A program made the translations under genes and the position numbers. DNA of 64,000 bases from positions 13,749,585 to 13,813,584 of the forward strand of contig JALPQD010000006.1 of assembly GCA_023101885.1 (NCBI GenBank), given 5' to 3'. This DNA comes from Typhlomys cinereus (Eukaryota > Chordata > Mammalia > Rodentia > Platacanthomyidae). Below, piece after piece: positions 22,401 through 32,930 of this stretch. The notes beneath the pieces are model-generated. The model worked only from the letters and a program-made list of their open reading frames with translations, did not search any database and was not told the origin of the DNA. Every line of letters begins with the position of its first letter. Position 1 is the stretch's first letter.

Positions 22401-23247
22401 ATAGGGAACTCCCTCGAGCTGATTGGGCTAGGCCAACAGTTCCTAAACAGACATCCAATGGCAAAGTCACTGCTACCTACTCTCAACAGCTGGGATCTTG
22501 TGAAATTAAAGAGCTTCTGTTCAGATAAAGAGATTGTCACATGAGCTCAAAGGCAACCCACAGAATGGGAGAAAATCTTCACTAACCACACATCTGATAG
22601 AACTCTGCTGTCCAGAGTGCACAAAGAACTTAGAAAACTAAACACCAAGGAAATCAATGGCCCAATTAAAAAATGGGCCCTGGAACTTAAAAGAAACTTT
22701 ACCAGGGATGAAATTAAAATGTCTAACAAATATCTTAAAACATGCTCCACTTCCTTAGCCATCAGGGAAATGCAAATCAAAACTTCCCTGAGATATCATC
22801 TCACCCCGGTCAGGATGGCAAAAATCCACAATAAAAACAACACCAAATTGCTGGTGGGAGTGCAGGCTCATACAGCCACTCTGGCGAGCTGTCTGGAGAT
22901 TCTTAAAGAAATTAAAGATTGAAATGCCATATGACCCTGCTATTCCACTTTTGGGAATAACCCCCCATACAGCAGAGGTTCACCTCGATAGCACAAGCAC
23001 GACCATGTTCATAGCAGCACTGTTTACAATAGCAAAGTCATGGAATCAAACCAAATGTCCAACAGTTGATGAGTGGATAAGGAAACTGTGGTACATCTAT
23101 ACAATGGAGTACTACTCAGCCATCAAAAATGATGAATTACTGGAATTTGCCAGGAAATGGATGTCATTAGAAACAATTATATTAAGTGAAGTATCCCAAA
23201 CCCAGAAAATTAAGCGCCATATGTACTCCCTAATAGGTGGCTCCTAG
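19471..23247 (+). pseudogene. L1 ORF2 (endonuclease/reverse transcriptase) pseudogene
   Basis: ORF2p nicks target DNA and reverse-transcribes L1 RNA. The first 410 codons are open and hold the APE-type endonuclease with its key motifs: [33 protein letters not shown] and SDHHGLKL. Frame breaks follow near 20701-20706, 21318-21322 and 21640-21655, a TGA at 22542-22544, and a deletion near 22848-22855. The RT domain shows the KCPGPHGF and NYRPISLMN blocks. Motif A reads SIHAEKAFD, with His (codon 21267-21269) where L1 RT has catalytic Asp. Motif B ([15 protein letters not shown]) and motif C (FADD, 21566-21577) remain. The C-terminal frame ends at TAG 23245-23247 after YTMEYYSAIKNDELLEF. A truncated endonuclease-only product is the most it could encode. 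Confidence 0.92.
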
Positions 23248-24326
23248 TACCAAACCCACCCAGCCCATCTTAAGACACTCATAGGTAAATCTATGTATTA
23301 CCTACATTAATTGCAAGGATTATGAACAGGAGGGATGGGGCTGGAGGGCCACACCAGAAACAAGGAGAGAAGTGACCATGTTACAGTAGAGAAAATAGGC
23401 CTCCATCAAGGACTGCAAGAAATAATGTGACACCTAGTTAAGTTCACAGACATTCGTTCCTGATCATTTACAACTAAGGGGGTATGAACTCACCAGAAGG
23501 GGAGGGCATATAGTCCGGCAGATTAAAAAGTAACCATTTTGCAAATGGGTGATTGACCCCTCCCATTGCCAAATGCCATATGACCCTGCGATTCCACTTT
23601 TGGGTATAAGTATTACATCTACCCTTGAATGTGCTCTTATAATAAGACTCTAGTTTAACAGCTTTCTGTCTCTGGCCAGGGGGTGACATACAGTGCCCAT
23701 CACGATGGAGTGAAGGGCATTGCACGAGCAACAAAACTGCAAAAGAAAATCAACGAACCACTATCCAGAACTTCAGAGACTCTATATCAACCACCTAGAA
23801 CTAGGCCAGACTAATCTCTCCCCATCCTGAAGCTCAGGGACATTTGCAGAAGAGGGGGCGGTAAGAGTGTAAGAGCAAAAGGATGGGAGGAGCAATGATT
23901 TGCAAGATACTCCACACAAGTTAGGGCTGAAGCAATCATAACTGGACATGGCATGCCCGGCGCAATGTCCAACACACTATTGACCTCACAAAGTCTAGCA
24001 TCAGCTAAAGGCACCAAGATTCTTGGAGGCAAGGGATTGACAGCCACAGTAGTGTTCCTATGCTTAAGGGGAACACAGGAAAGGGTTCAGGGAAATGCCA
24101 CTGGGTCCTTGTACGTCATCGGAGAGGAGGTCCAGAGGAGAGTCAGGCATGCACAAGAAAGGACTCTGGGAACTGGGGCGGGAGGCACGGGGGGGATGGG
24201 GCGTAAGGGGTGGGGGGAGGGAGAGCAGGGGGTTCGGGGGGAGGAGGAGGGAGGGAGGGAACTGGTGTACCTATTAAGTTTGTATGAGCTGAAATAATAA
24301 TAAAAAATGTATAAAAAAAATAAAAA
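23248..24326 (+). other. L1 3' UTR with G-quadruplex-type tract and A-rich tail
   Basis: This non-coding tail of the large L1 ends in ATAATAATAAAAAATG and an A-rich run next to the target duplication. Four G-runs at 24175-24178, 24180-24182, 24189-24195 and 24198-24201 with loops of 1, 6 and 2 bases fit a G-quadruplex pattern, and more G-runs continue to about 24262. A G-rich polypurine tract is a known conserved property of mammalian L1 3' UTRs. Frames of 60-114 codons here are chance. Confidence 0.82.
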
Positions 24327-24339
24327 TAAAGGATGCTCC
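24327..24339 (+). repeat. 13-bp target-site duplication, right copy
   Basis: TAAAGGATGCTCC is identical to 18356-18368. Confidence 0.85.
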
Positions 24340-24432
24340 GGGGATGGGAGGAGGAGGCACAGGGGGATAGGGGGTTGGTTGGAGGGAGGGGGGGACTGGT
24401 GTACCTGTTATGTTTGAATGAGTGGAAATTTA
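24340..24432 (+). mobile_element. short L1 3' UTR insertion, right part
   Basis: The G-rich tract followed by GGTGTACCTGTTATGTTTGA and GAGTGGAAATTT is the L1 3' terminus. With 18329-18368 it makes a 5'-truncated insertion of roughly 135 bp. Confidence 0.72.
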
Positions 24433-24449
24433 AAAAAATGGGCCCTTGG
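24433..24449 (+). repeat. 17-bp target-site duplication, right copy
   Basis: It is identical to 18312-18328. The two copies bracket everything inserted into the older L1 at this point. Confidence 0.8.
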
Positions 24450-24452
24450 GAT

Positions 24453-24740
24453 GGGGATGGAGAGATGGCTCAGGGGTTAAGACTCTGCCTCATATGCGCA
24501 AGGTCCTGAGTTTGGATCCCAGGCCTCACATAAAAATGCCAGGCAGAACCAGCTGCAGCCTGCAGTCTAGATTTGGTGCATGGAGCCTAGGAAATCCCAG
24601 AAAGAAGCAAGGAGGAGGTAGCACCAATCCAAGATGATTCCCGAAGTCACCCTTGGTCCTCCATAGGGACACACACACACACACACACACACAACACACA
24701 CACACACACACACAGAGTAAATAATAAAATTAAATTAAAA
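24453..24740 (+). mobile_element. ID-headed SINE, subfamily B
   Basis: The head is GGGGATGGAGAGATGGCTCA. The body has the subfamily B features (TAAAAATGCCAGGCAG and AAGCAAGGAGG, then GATGATTCCCGAAGTCAC) and ends in interrupted (CA)n at 24669-24714. It lies directly behind the 17-bp duplication, so two retroelements inserted at nearly the same site of the old L1. Confidence 0.83.
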
Positions 24741-25602
24741 GGAGCACTAAAACTAAAAAGGAGCACTAAAAAAAGAAATTGAAATATCAAACAAATATTT
24801 GAAAAAATGTTCAACCTCTTTGGTTATCAGAAAAATGCAAATCAAAACTACCCAGTAATACCATCGTTAACCCAGTCAGAATGGCTAAGATCAAGAACAC
24901 AAACAACAGAGAATGCTACTGAGGTTGTGGAGGGAAAGGGACACTTATTCACTGCTGGTGGGAGTGTAAACTCTTACAGCCTCTTTGGAGATTAGTGTGG
25001 ATGTTTGTCACAAAGTTAAAAATGAAACTGCCATATGACCCAGCTATACCACATCAAGGAATATTCCTAAAAGTCTCTGCATTTTATTATAAAGACACTT
25101 GTTCATCTATGTCCATTGTAGCTCTATTCACAATAGTGAGAAAATGGAATCAGCCAATATGCCCATCAACAGAGAAATGGATAATGAAAATGTAGTGCAT
25201 GTATGTACGCAATGGAATATTACTCAGCTATCAAAAAAGATGAGATAATGGAATATCATAATTTGATATTTGCTGGTAAATGGATGGAACTGAAAATTTT
25301 AATAATGACCAAGGTATCTCAGACACAGAAAGTTAAGCACCACGTTCTTCCTTACATGTGGATGTAAGCATCAATATCCTTGTCAATGTATTTGGATTGG
25401 AATCATTGTAGCAGCCAGAAATTCAAAAGAGATCAATGAGTATGAAGGTAAGAAGGGATGGTTAGAATGAAATCTTTTAAGAGGATATTTAGAATACCAT
25501 GACAAGTAGGGTGAAGGAGGGAATAATTGGGAAATATAGATAGCAGGGAATGAGGGGATGGGAGATAGGAGGGACAGAGGGACTTTAAAAAAAAAAAAAA
25601 CC
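24741..25602 (+). mobile_element. older L1 ORF2 end and 3' UTR, right part
   Basis: The old element interrupted at 18328 resumes here: ATGCAAATCAAAACTACCCA, then a zinc-region-like block (CACTGCTGGTGGGAGTG at about 24950), the LPYDPAIP-encoding part at about 25029 and an ORF2 end near 25360. A purine-rich 3' UTR and a run of 14 A at 25589-25602 close it. It retains the block around 24906-24960 that the younger L1 has deleted. Confidence 0.78.
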
Positions 25603-26705
25603 TAAGATTGTGGGATGAAACCCCAAAGGAAATACCTATGCTAGTAATATATCAGATGAGATCGGGTGCATTCAGGGTGGTATGGCCATGGACAATATGT
25701 CAAAAAAATTACTCTTAAAAAAGGAAGAAGAATGAGCAGTTCCTATGCAGAGGAGCATAGAGTGAGGAAAACAGGGAGGAAAAAAAAGCTCTGAGCTAAT
25801 CCACTTAGAACCCAGTGACAAAATTATACTAGAAGTAACAGGAATATGGCACTGCCTGATAAAATGTTGGGCATAGAGGTTTCAAATATCCTCAAACATT
25901 TTAGGCTTTTGCCATTGCCTGTAGTTGTTCTTCCAAAAACTGTCAGTAAGACCCTATTACTGAAGATGTTACACAAAATATGGGCAAAATACATCAATTA
26001 GAACTGGTCAGAGAACTTCCTTCTTGCTGAATAGCTTACACAGTACCAAGCAATACTGTAGAAACTACTGGAGGAGAAAAATAATCATAGGCCTCATCAA
26101 CCCATGAGATCTCAAGTTGCAATAAAAATCACCATAGGAATAGATGACCACTAGCGTAATAGTGGAAAGAGTATAAAGGAAAAAACCAACGGCTTTCTGA
26201 TTAGATTCAAGACCCCACTTGTCAGAATGGAACACACTTCCCGTTACTGTTAACTAGAACAAGAACCTAAAAAATGGAAGGAAGTAGATCAACAGGGAAA
26301 GATAACCAATAAACCTATAGATAGGAAGACAGTATACCAAATTGCTCTGTAAATAGCTCCTATTACACCTTAGATTGGAAGAATACTTAATACTGAGCCT
26401 AGAAGGCTTCTTCTACAACAGAGATAGAGGATCTTTACACCCTGACAGGATGCAGCATAGAGCAACAGAAGAGCAGTGAAGAACACAGCCATAGTGCAAT
26501 GCACCAATGACCTACAAAAGTTTACCTAGCATAAAACCAACCTAATTTTGCCCTATCCCAAGGCTTTGTGAACCTTGCAGAAGAGAGGTGAGATTGTAAG
26601 AACTGAAAGAAGAGAAAGTTCACTGTTGGACAAGACATTCCATTCAAGACAGGACTACTATATCTAGGAACTCAATGCAATGAGACTTGTCTTTAGCAGA
26701 CCTAC
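25603..26705 (+). mobile_element. long L1 3' UTR, left part
   Basis: It is non-coding sequence in the order of an old rodent L1 3' UTR, including the stretch ending GAGACTTGTCTTTAGCAGAC. It is interrupted by the MaLR provirus and continues at 30137 with GCATAATGACTTATATACCC, then the purine-rich tract and poly(A) at 30472-30483. Its start carries a 5S rRNA-derived segment. Confidence 0.62.
25651..25693 (-). pseudogene. 5S rRNA fragment (first 43 nt), pseudogene
   Basis: Reverse-complemented, the 43 bases follow the 5' end of vertebrate 5S rRNA (the GGCCATACCACCCTGAA core is exact). By my reading 38 of 43 positions match, and four of the five differences are C-to-T or G-to-A at former CpG sites, the pattern of methylated-CpG decay. 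The rest of the 120-nt gene, including the internal promoter box A/C, is absent, so it is not a functional gene. It borders old L1 3' UTR sequence on both sides. Confidence 0.78.
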
Positions 26706-27083
26706 TGAGATAGTTAATCCTAAGTGTTAACTTGACACACCTGGCATTAACTAAGATCAGCTGAGACAACCTGAAGAAATTATCTAGATCAATACATTAA
26801 CAATACAAAGACCTGCTCTAGATCCATTGGAACCTCTCAGTAGTGGACCAGATAAAAGGACCATAGAACAGGAATCCTCCAGCCTTTAGTCATCACCCAC
26901 TAGCCTACTGGATGTCTGCTGTGACTTAGCCTACCTCTGGATTCAGCAACCAGCCATGTCACCTCCACCATGAAAGCCTGTTTCTCCACTCTGGAACTGT
27001 AAATTGAATAAATCTCCCTTTCTCCCTTAAGTTGTTTGACTTTGAATACTCTCTCACAAAAATAATTAAGAGTAACCATTACA
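26706..27083 (+). repeat. left LTR of MaLR provirus
   Basis: The LTR is 378 bp. TTGACACACCTGGCATTAAC near the start, AATAAATCTCCC with the polyadenylation signal at 27007-27012, CCCTTAAGTTGTTTGAC, and a terminal CCATTACA are present. Confidence 0.85.
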
Positions 27084-27184
27084 GAAATTGATACCAAGTA
27101 GTGGGGTATTGCTGTGAGATTAAAAGCATCTGGTACCACAAAGTAAAGCTGGTTTTGAAGCTGAGAAAAGTTGGTACCCAGCAA

Positions 27185-28910
27185 TATGGCCAATGCTGTG
27201 ATGTGGCTAGCATGCCTTTGGAGCTGTTTGTTGGGAGAAATATGAAGACTTTGGAACTTTATGCTGGGAAAGCCTTTGTGTCTTAAAGACGGGGCCAAAT
27301 GGATCTTTCTTGTAAGAGTATGGAAGGCAGTAATGGTGTAAGAGATGCAGACAGTAGATGCAGACAACTTGTGATGGTCCAAAGGGAAACTAAGACTGTG
27401 TTTGGAACAGTATAAGTGGCAAATGGGGCCATGTGTCAGCAGAGAGTTTAGCAAAGTTTTGTCCCTGTCCCAAAAGCTTAACTGAAATTGAATTTGAGTG
27501 TTCGGCAGAGGAAATTTCAAAGCAATATAGCCCTGACAATGTGGAATGGTTATGTTTTAGGCCTTTTGTTCAGAGTTATGAAAAAGTATGAAATCAGACA
27601 GAAAGAAGCAAAAAGTGTGAGGTCTGATAAGGAAAAATGCATTGGCAAATTTGAAGAGCTGAACCATAAAGGGGAAAATGCAGTGGCAAATTTGAAGAGT
27701 TGAACCATTAAAGGGTAGAGAGCAAAGTGGTGAATACTGTTAAACAGGTTAGATCCATTAGTATATCAAAGCCTGCTTTTCTTTTAGAGTATAGGATAGG
27801 CCCTACTGTGAGGGCAAGATCCTCAGGGAAGGATCCCATCCATAAAATGCAAATTGTTTTGGAAGGGAGGAACTAAAGGGTGGGGTTCCAAAGAAAAGCT
27901 CTATTTCTCCTCCAAAGCAAAGGTCCAAGAGAAATTTTGCCTACAGTCAGCACGGAGAAGCTAAACTAGCTGTGAATCAAGGGAGGCAGTCCCCAACCCA
28001 ACACTGCAGCAGAACTTGACAATGTGATCCACATGATGCTGTCTTCGGAGGCAATATTTGTGAGTATGGCCAATGCTGTGATGTGGCTAGTGTGCCTTTG
28101 GAACTATTTGTTGGGTGAAATATGGAGAACTTTGGGACATTGTGCTGGGAAAATCTTTGCATCTTAGTAATGGAGCCAAATGGAGCTTTCTTGTGAGAGC
28201 TCTGAAGAGAACAATGCTGTGAGAGATACAGGCAGTGGAAGCCCAGCTTGTGATGGTGCAGAGGGGAACAAAGACTGTACTTGTAACTGGACAAGTGACA
28301 AATGTAGCCATGTGTTAGTGAAGAGTTAGCAAAGTTTTCCCTCATCCTGAAAGCTTGCCTGAAGTTAAATTGAAATGCTTGGTGGAGGAAATTTCAAAAC
28401 AATGTTGACTTGGCGATGTGATATGGCTAATTTTTAGTTATCTTCAAAGTAATGAAAAATGGCAAGGAATAAGGGAGGAAGAATTAGTGACTGTAAGATT
28501 TGATGATGAAAAATGCAATGGCAAATTTAAAGTGTTAAACCAAGAAGAAGCAGAGGACAAAATGTCAGCTGTTAAAGAGATTAGCTCCAATAGTAAACCA
28601 AGGCCTGCTCTCAATTTGGAAAACGATAAAGGCCCTAGCTTGAAGGCAAGATTCTCAGAAAAGATCTACAACCATAAAAATGCAAATCCTTTTGGAAGGA
28701 ATGAGTTGAAAGGTGGTGTTCCAAAGCAAAGGTCTGTTTCTCCCCTAAAACAACCACTGAGGAAAAAAAGAGATTTCTTTTCCTATAGTCAGCAGAGAAG
28801 CCGAATCATCTGTGATCAAGGGGGTCAATGTCTAACTAAAGACTACAACAAAACTTGGCAAAGTCATCCATGTGGTTCTTGTTTTAGAGGCATCAAGGAT
28901 GCAAGATGGA
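27185..28910 (+). repeat. direct tandem duplication of about 880 bp inside the provirus
   Basis: Unit 1 runs from about 27185 to 28064 and unit 2 from 28065 to about 28910. Both begin TATGGCCAATGCTGTGATGT and run in parallel through GAAATATG-AGAACTTTG, a GGCAAATTTAAAG-type segment, and the 'CAGTCAGCA(C/G)GGAGAAGC' block. The partial provirus at 3540-5558 has the same sequence once (3818-4640), so duplication happened in this copy or its lineage. Copies have diverged, so it is not recent. Confidence 0.75.
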
Positions 28911-29734
28911 AGAAGTTGTAGATTCTTCCTCCAAGGTTTCAGAAAATGGCAGAATCTAGGCAACATGTGGCAAAAAGCTTGCTGTTTAGAGGCCCAAGAA
29001 CGCAGTTTGTGCTGTGGAGTAAAAGTCTGGTTTGCCATTGAGAAAAGAAGATGTTAGAGATGCCAAAGACAATGTGAGATATCTGCCAAAAAGAACTTTA
29101 TACCCTGGGAGGCACCAGTCCAAGAGAGTAACATGTTCCACAGGCAGCTTCACTGGAGAGGTAGAACTGAAGTCCTTTAGAACTGAGATGATTTCATTGA
29201 CAGGCTCACTTGTTGGACTTGGACTAAAGGATTTGGAGTTTGTTCTGCTGTTTTTTGGTCTTACTATGGACCAATCCTTCCTGGATATGCCCCCATTCCT
29301 CTCTTTTGGAATGGGAATATTTATTCTGTGCCATTGTATGTTGGAGGTATGTAACTTGTCTTTTGATTTTATAGGAGGCTTTGGACTTTAGACTTTGGAA
29401 CTGTGTTGGGACTACTGATGTAGACTGTACTGAGACTTTACAATTGAACTGATTATGGATTGTATTATGAAGATATTTATGTAATGTAATGTTAATCTAT
29501 ATTTATGTGGTAAAATGTTGCAGTCTACATTATGATATTGTGTTATGGGGCACTAGTGACTAAGCATTTCCTAAGGGACTTTTTGTCACTTATCTTGGAA
29601 TAAATAATGCATGTGTGATTATATGTGGATAGCTATATTATATTAGATGGAATTATGAATCTTGCTGTTTTATGTGGAGATTAAGAATGGCCTTAGGAAA
29701 TGTGACCTGGTGTAAAGTTGACAAGAGGTGGACT

Positions 29735-30136
29735 TGTGATAATTAATCCTGGGTGTCAACTTGACACACCTGGCGTTAACTAAGATCAGCTGAGACCACT
29801 TGAAGAGATTATCTGGATCAATACATTTACAATACAAAGACCTACTCAAGATCTGATTGGAACCTCCCTAACTCTCACTGGAATCTCCTAGTAGTGAACC
29901 AGATAAAAGGACCACAGAATAGGAATCCTCCAGCCTTCAGTCATTACCCACTAGCCTATTGGATGTCTGCTGTGACTTAGCCTGCCTCTGGATTCAGTAA
30001 CCAGCCATGTTACCTCCATCATGAAAGTCTATTTCTCCACTCTGGAATTGTAAGTTGAATAAATTTCCCTTTTTCCCTTAAGTTGTTTGACTCTGAAAAT
30101 GCTCTTTTACAGCAATAGTTAAGAGTAACTATTATA
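29735..30136 (+). repeat. right LTR of MaLR provirus
   Basis: The LTR is 402 bp. TTGACACACCTGGCGTTAAC, AATAAATTTCCC and CCCTTAAGTTGTTTGAC correspond to the left LTR. Confidence 0.85.
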
Positions 30137-30484
30137 CCTGCATAATGACTTATATACCCACATGCCCTCATAGACTATAGAGGAACTCAAGAAAGATAAC
30201 ATACAGCAGAAATCTTGTGGACTAAAAATGGATGATTGAAGGGAAATGCCCCTATCAATGATGTGACCCAAAAAGAGACAACTTCATATGCCACAAGAGG
30301 CTTGAAAGCCTACAAGAGTAGACAAGCCAGAGGGAACACTGAGGTCCATAGAAGCAGAAAGGCAGGGGAGTGGGAGGGAGTAGGATGAATTGATGAAGGA
30401 GGAAGAAGAGGATGGGAGGATGGGGGAATGGAGGGAAGCAGGGATGAGTACTCAGTATGCTTGTAGAACTAGAAAAAAAAAAAT
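30137..30484 (+). mobile_element. long L1 3' UTR, right part and poly(A)
   Basis: It continues the 3' UTR interrupted at 26705: CATAGACTATAGAGGAACTC, a purine-rich stretch at 30350-30450, GTATGCTTGTAGAACTAG and 12 A at 30472-30483. Confidence 0.65.
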
Positions 30485-31615
30485 GAATGAGCTCCTTTCC
30501 CTGCCTAAAAGTAATGTAACAATATACTGTCACTGGTGGCTCTAGGGCCTGAGAATTTACCTATTGCACACAATATATGTCTGGGGGGAAAAGGAAAAAT
30601 AGACGTACCTTGAAATAACATAAAGGTACTTTCATCACATTTACATATAATCACTAATGTACTAAACTCAAAAAACACCTATACAAGTAACATTTCCCAC
30701 TCTTTATGTAGCTCAGCTTGTTTTATGACACATGTAGTCTGCCTTTTTTTATGTACTTTTTAAGTATTGAAATTTTAAATTGGAATATGAAGTAACATAC
30801 AAGCTTTTTAGAATATTGATAAACTACATATTTATGAAGCGTGGAGAATTCTTCTGTTTCAAATCTCACTTTGGTTTCCACTTTAAATGGGAAGTGAGAT
30901 CATTAGAAGTTGATTATACAGTAAGTATAGAAAACATCAAGATTGAAATAAAAATTATGAAATGTTATTGTGAGATATCTATTTTCAACATGAAACAAAA
31001 GGTGAAAGTTGGCAGGTAACAAATGAGTTTATAATAGGCATAGAAGCTACAGATGAAATAATTAATGAAGTTCCATTCAAGTTTTGAAACATGAATTCAA
31101 ATATTAAGAATATATACTTCCTCTCATGTGTGTGTTTCCTCATATTAGCACCCTTAAATAACTTTTTCTTACAAATATATAGACAGAAGACTAATTCTCT
31201 TTTATCATCTTCAGCAAAATGTTTAGCAAGTCTCATACAATTCTCTTAAATATAACAAAAAAACCTATAACAAAAAATCTCCTCAAAATTATTCCTTCTA
31301 CTTCATGTAAATCAAATCAAATTATGAGTCTAGATAGTACTGTACTTAAGATCCTTGACTCCATGGATTTCAGTTTGATCAAAGGCAACACCACCCTACC
31401 AACACCTTCATCTGTTCTGTTGCTCCATAAGAGCTGAGGTCCTGCTTTTCCCATGAATAGTGTCCATTAGTATTTTCAATATATTGATCCTATTCATCTT
31501 TCTGACCACATACTCCTAAAACAGCTATCCATTCTGATTAATGCATTCCTATGTATTAACTTTACTTCCATGAAATATTCTTCCAATAAATATTCTATTA
31601 ACTGCCACAGTGTCT
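30485..31615. other. AT-rich non-coding stretch
   Basis: I recognised nothing. Short open frames have no domain. Confidence 0.45.
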
Positions 31616-31687
31616 GCTGATCCCCACCATCTCCTTTCCGCTGATCCCCACCATCTCCTTTCCGCTGATCCCCACCTTCTCCTTTCC
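31616..31687. repeat. 24-bp minisatellite, three copies
   Basis: GCTGATCCCCACCATCTCC plus five bases is repeated at 31616-31639, 31640-31663 and 31664-31687. Units 1 and 2 are identical and unit 3 has one A-to-T change. Read on the minus strand it gives a repeating Gly-Asp-Gln-Arg-Lys peptide, which I regard as a chance frame. Confidence 0.9.
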
Positions 31688-32799
31688 CCAAAACTATTTT
31701 CATACAGATAGATTGCTTACTAATCGCTGTTTACCTCTCCAAATTTTGTCTTCACTGATTTCCAGTTTCAAATACTGGCAAACTCTTGAGGCAGATGTAG
31801 GTCAATGTATACAAAGCAAAGGTGAGACTCTAATAATTTACTATGACACACCAATCTCTGAAAATGTGCATAAGTTTCAATGAAATCCTAAGTATCATTG
31901 CTCCTTTCTAAATGATGTGTGTGAGAGCCTCATTCCATCAATTCTGGTATTTTACTTCTGTTTTTAGAGCATCTAGTCCAGATTAGAAAAAGTTATTTCT
32001 TCTATATCCTAAAATTTCCACTCCCCTAACATCTAACAAACTCACCGAAAAAGAGAAATCTCTTATATGTGAGCCCTGTATCTGTGGGCACTTATTTCAT
32101 TACATCTCATAGCAACATCTTTCTCCTTAACATTTGCCTTCATATAATTTACATTTAGTTTCAGAAATACCAGTTAATAATTAAGAATTTCTAATATATG
32201 ACAATAAAAATATTTACCAATCTGATCATACAATTTATTTAAAAAATCAAAACAGACACAGAGACTAGAAAACAAAAGAGGTAAGTATTCTAGAAACACA
32301 AAAGGATTAAGAATGGAGGTACATTAATCTGTCTCAGGGTGTTTCTTTAGGATAAACATTAAGTAGAAGACTTGACAAGTCTCTGACAAGAAGACCATTA
32401 CATAAGCTCTGGACACCTGAAAAGAGAAAAAGACAACTGAGTGTGGAAAGTTGCAATAACTAAAATTAAATGTGAACTGAAAACTGATGCATGTCGTCTA
32501 CACCATCCACTAGTGACTCAAAACCTACCCAATCTCCATTCAATCCATCATCTAAAAGGCAACTTTTGCAGGATTATGTGCTTTTTGTTTCCTTTTCACT
32601 TTCAAAACTGGCTTTGATGCTAAGGTTTACATTGATTCTCTGAATAAAAATATCTGGGACAGGCACAAGACAGAGGGGAAATTGAGGCCAAAAGCCCTCA
32701 TCAACCATTAGTTCTGTTGAAGGATAGCTATAAATTTCATGATTCAATATGAACATAACCCTCTTAATTCCTCATAAACAGATGACCACAATACTGACC
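31688..32799. other. non-coding stretch
   Basis: No repeat family or exon was recognised with confidence. Confidence 0.4.
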
Positions 32800-32930
32800 C
32801 ACTCTCAGTCTTTGTTTCCACAACTGGAAAGTGGGGACAATAATATTCACAAACTCACAAGGTTTTATAGAACAAATGAGCAAAAAAATGCTAACCATTT
32901 CAACATTACTTGGCACATAGTGATATCAAA
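32800..32930 (+). mobile_element. MIR SINE fragment
   Basis: The TCAGTCTTTGTTTCCACAAC, AAGTGGGGACAATAATA and CTTGGCACATAGTGAT blocks follow MIR order. Confidence 0.62.

Larger units (their letters stand above)
18369..24326 (+). mobile_element. near-complete LINE-1 retrotransposon, inactive
   Basis: It contains a short 5' remnant (about 92 bp), ORF1 (18461-19420), a 50-bp spacer, ORF2 (19471-23247), a 3' UTR of about 1.07 kb with a G-rich tract, and an A-rich tail. A perfect 13-bp target-site duplication flanks it. The 5' UTR with promoter is missing, so it is 5'-truncated at or just inside ORF1. ORF1 has two in-frame stops. ORF2 has several frameshifts, one in-frame stop, a catalytic substitution and a deletion in its C-terminal Cys region. 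It cannot be autonomous. The element sits inside another L1 fragment, itself inside an older L1. Confidence 0.9.
26706..30136 (+). mobile_element. complete ERVL-MaLR provirus with target duplication
   Basis: The left LTR spans 26706-27083 and the right LTR 29735-30136. Both begin TG and end in TA(C/T)A, and they align throughout. The right LTR is longer mainly by an extra segment around 29850-29870. The flanks CCTAC (26701-26705) and CCTGC (30137-30141) form a 5-bp target duplication with one mismatch, as expected for ERVL-class integrases. The leader after the left LTR (GAAATTGATACCAAGTAGTG) fits the MaLR primer region. The internal region of about 2.65 kb has no retroviral protein frame, typical of these non-autonomous elements. 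It contains a tandem duplication (27185-28910). It sits in an old L1 3' UTR. Confidence 0.85.

Noticed and set aside
26900..27520. 206-codon minus-strand frame
   Set aside because: It lies across the LTR and internal region of the MaLR provirus, opposite to the element, with no known domain.
28418..28921. 167-codon plus-strand frame in the MaLR provirus
   Set aside because: It falls in the non-coding internal region. The duplicate unit at 27540-28040 does not keep the frame and no gag or protease motif is visible.
31494..31703. Minus-strand frame with repeated Gly-Asp-Gln-Arg-Lys
   Set aside because: It is produced by the 24-bp minisatellite. No promoter or splice context supports it.
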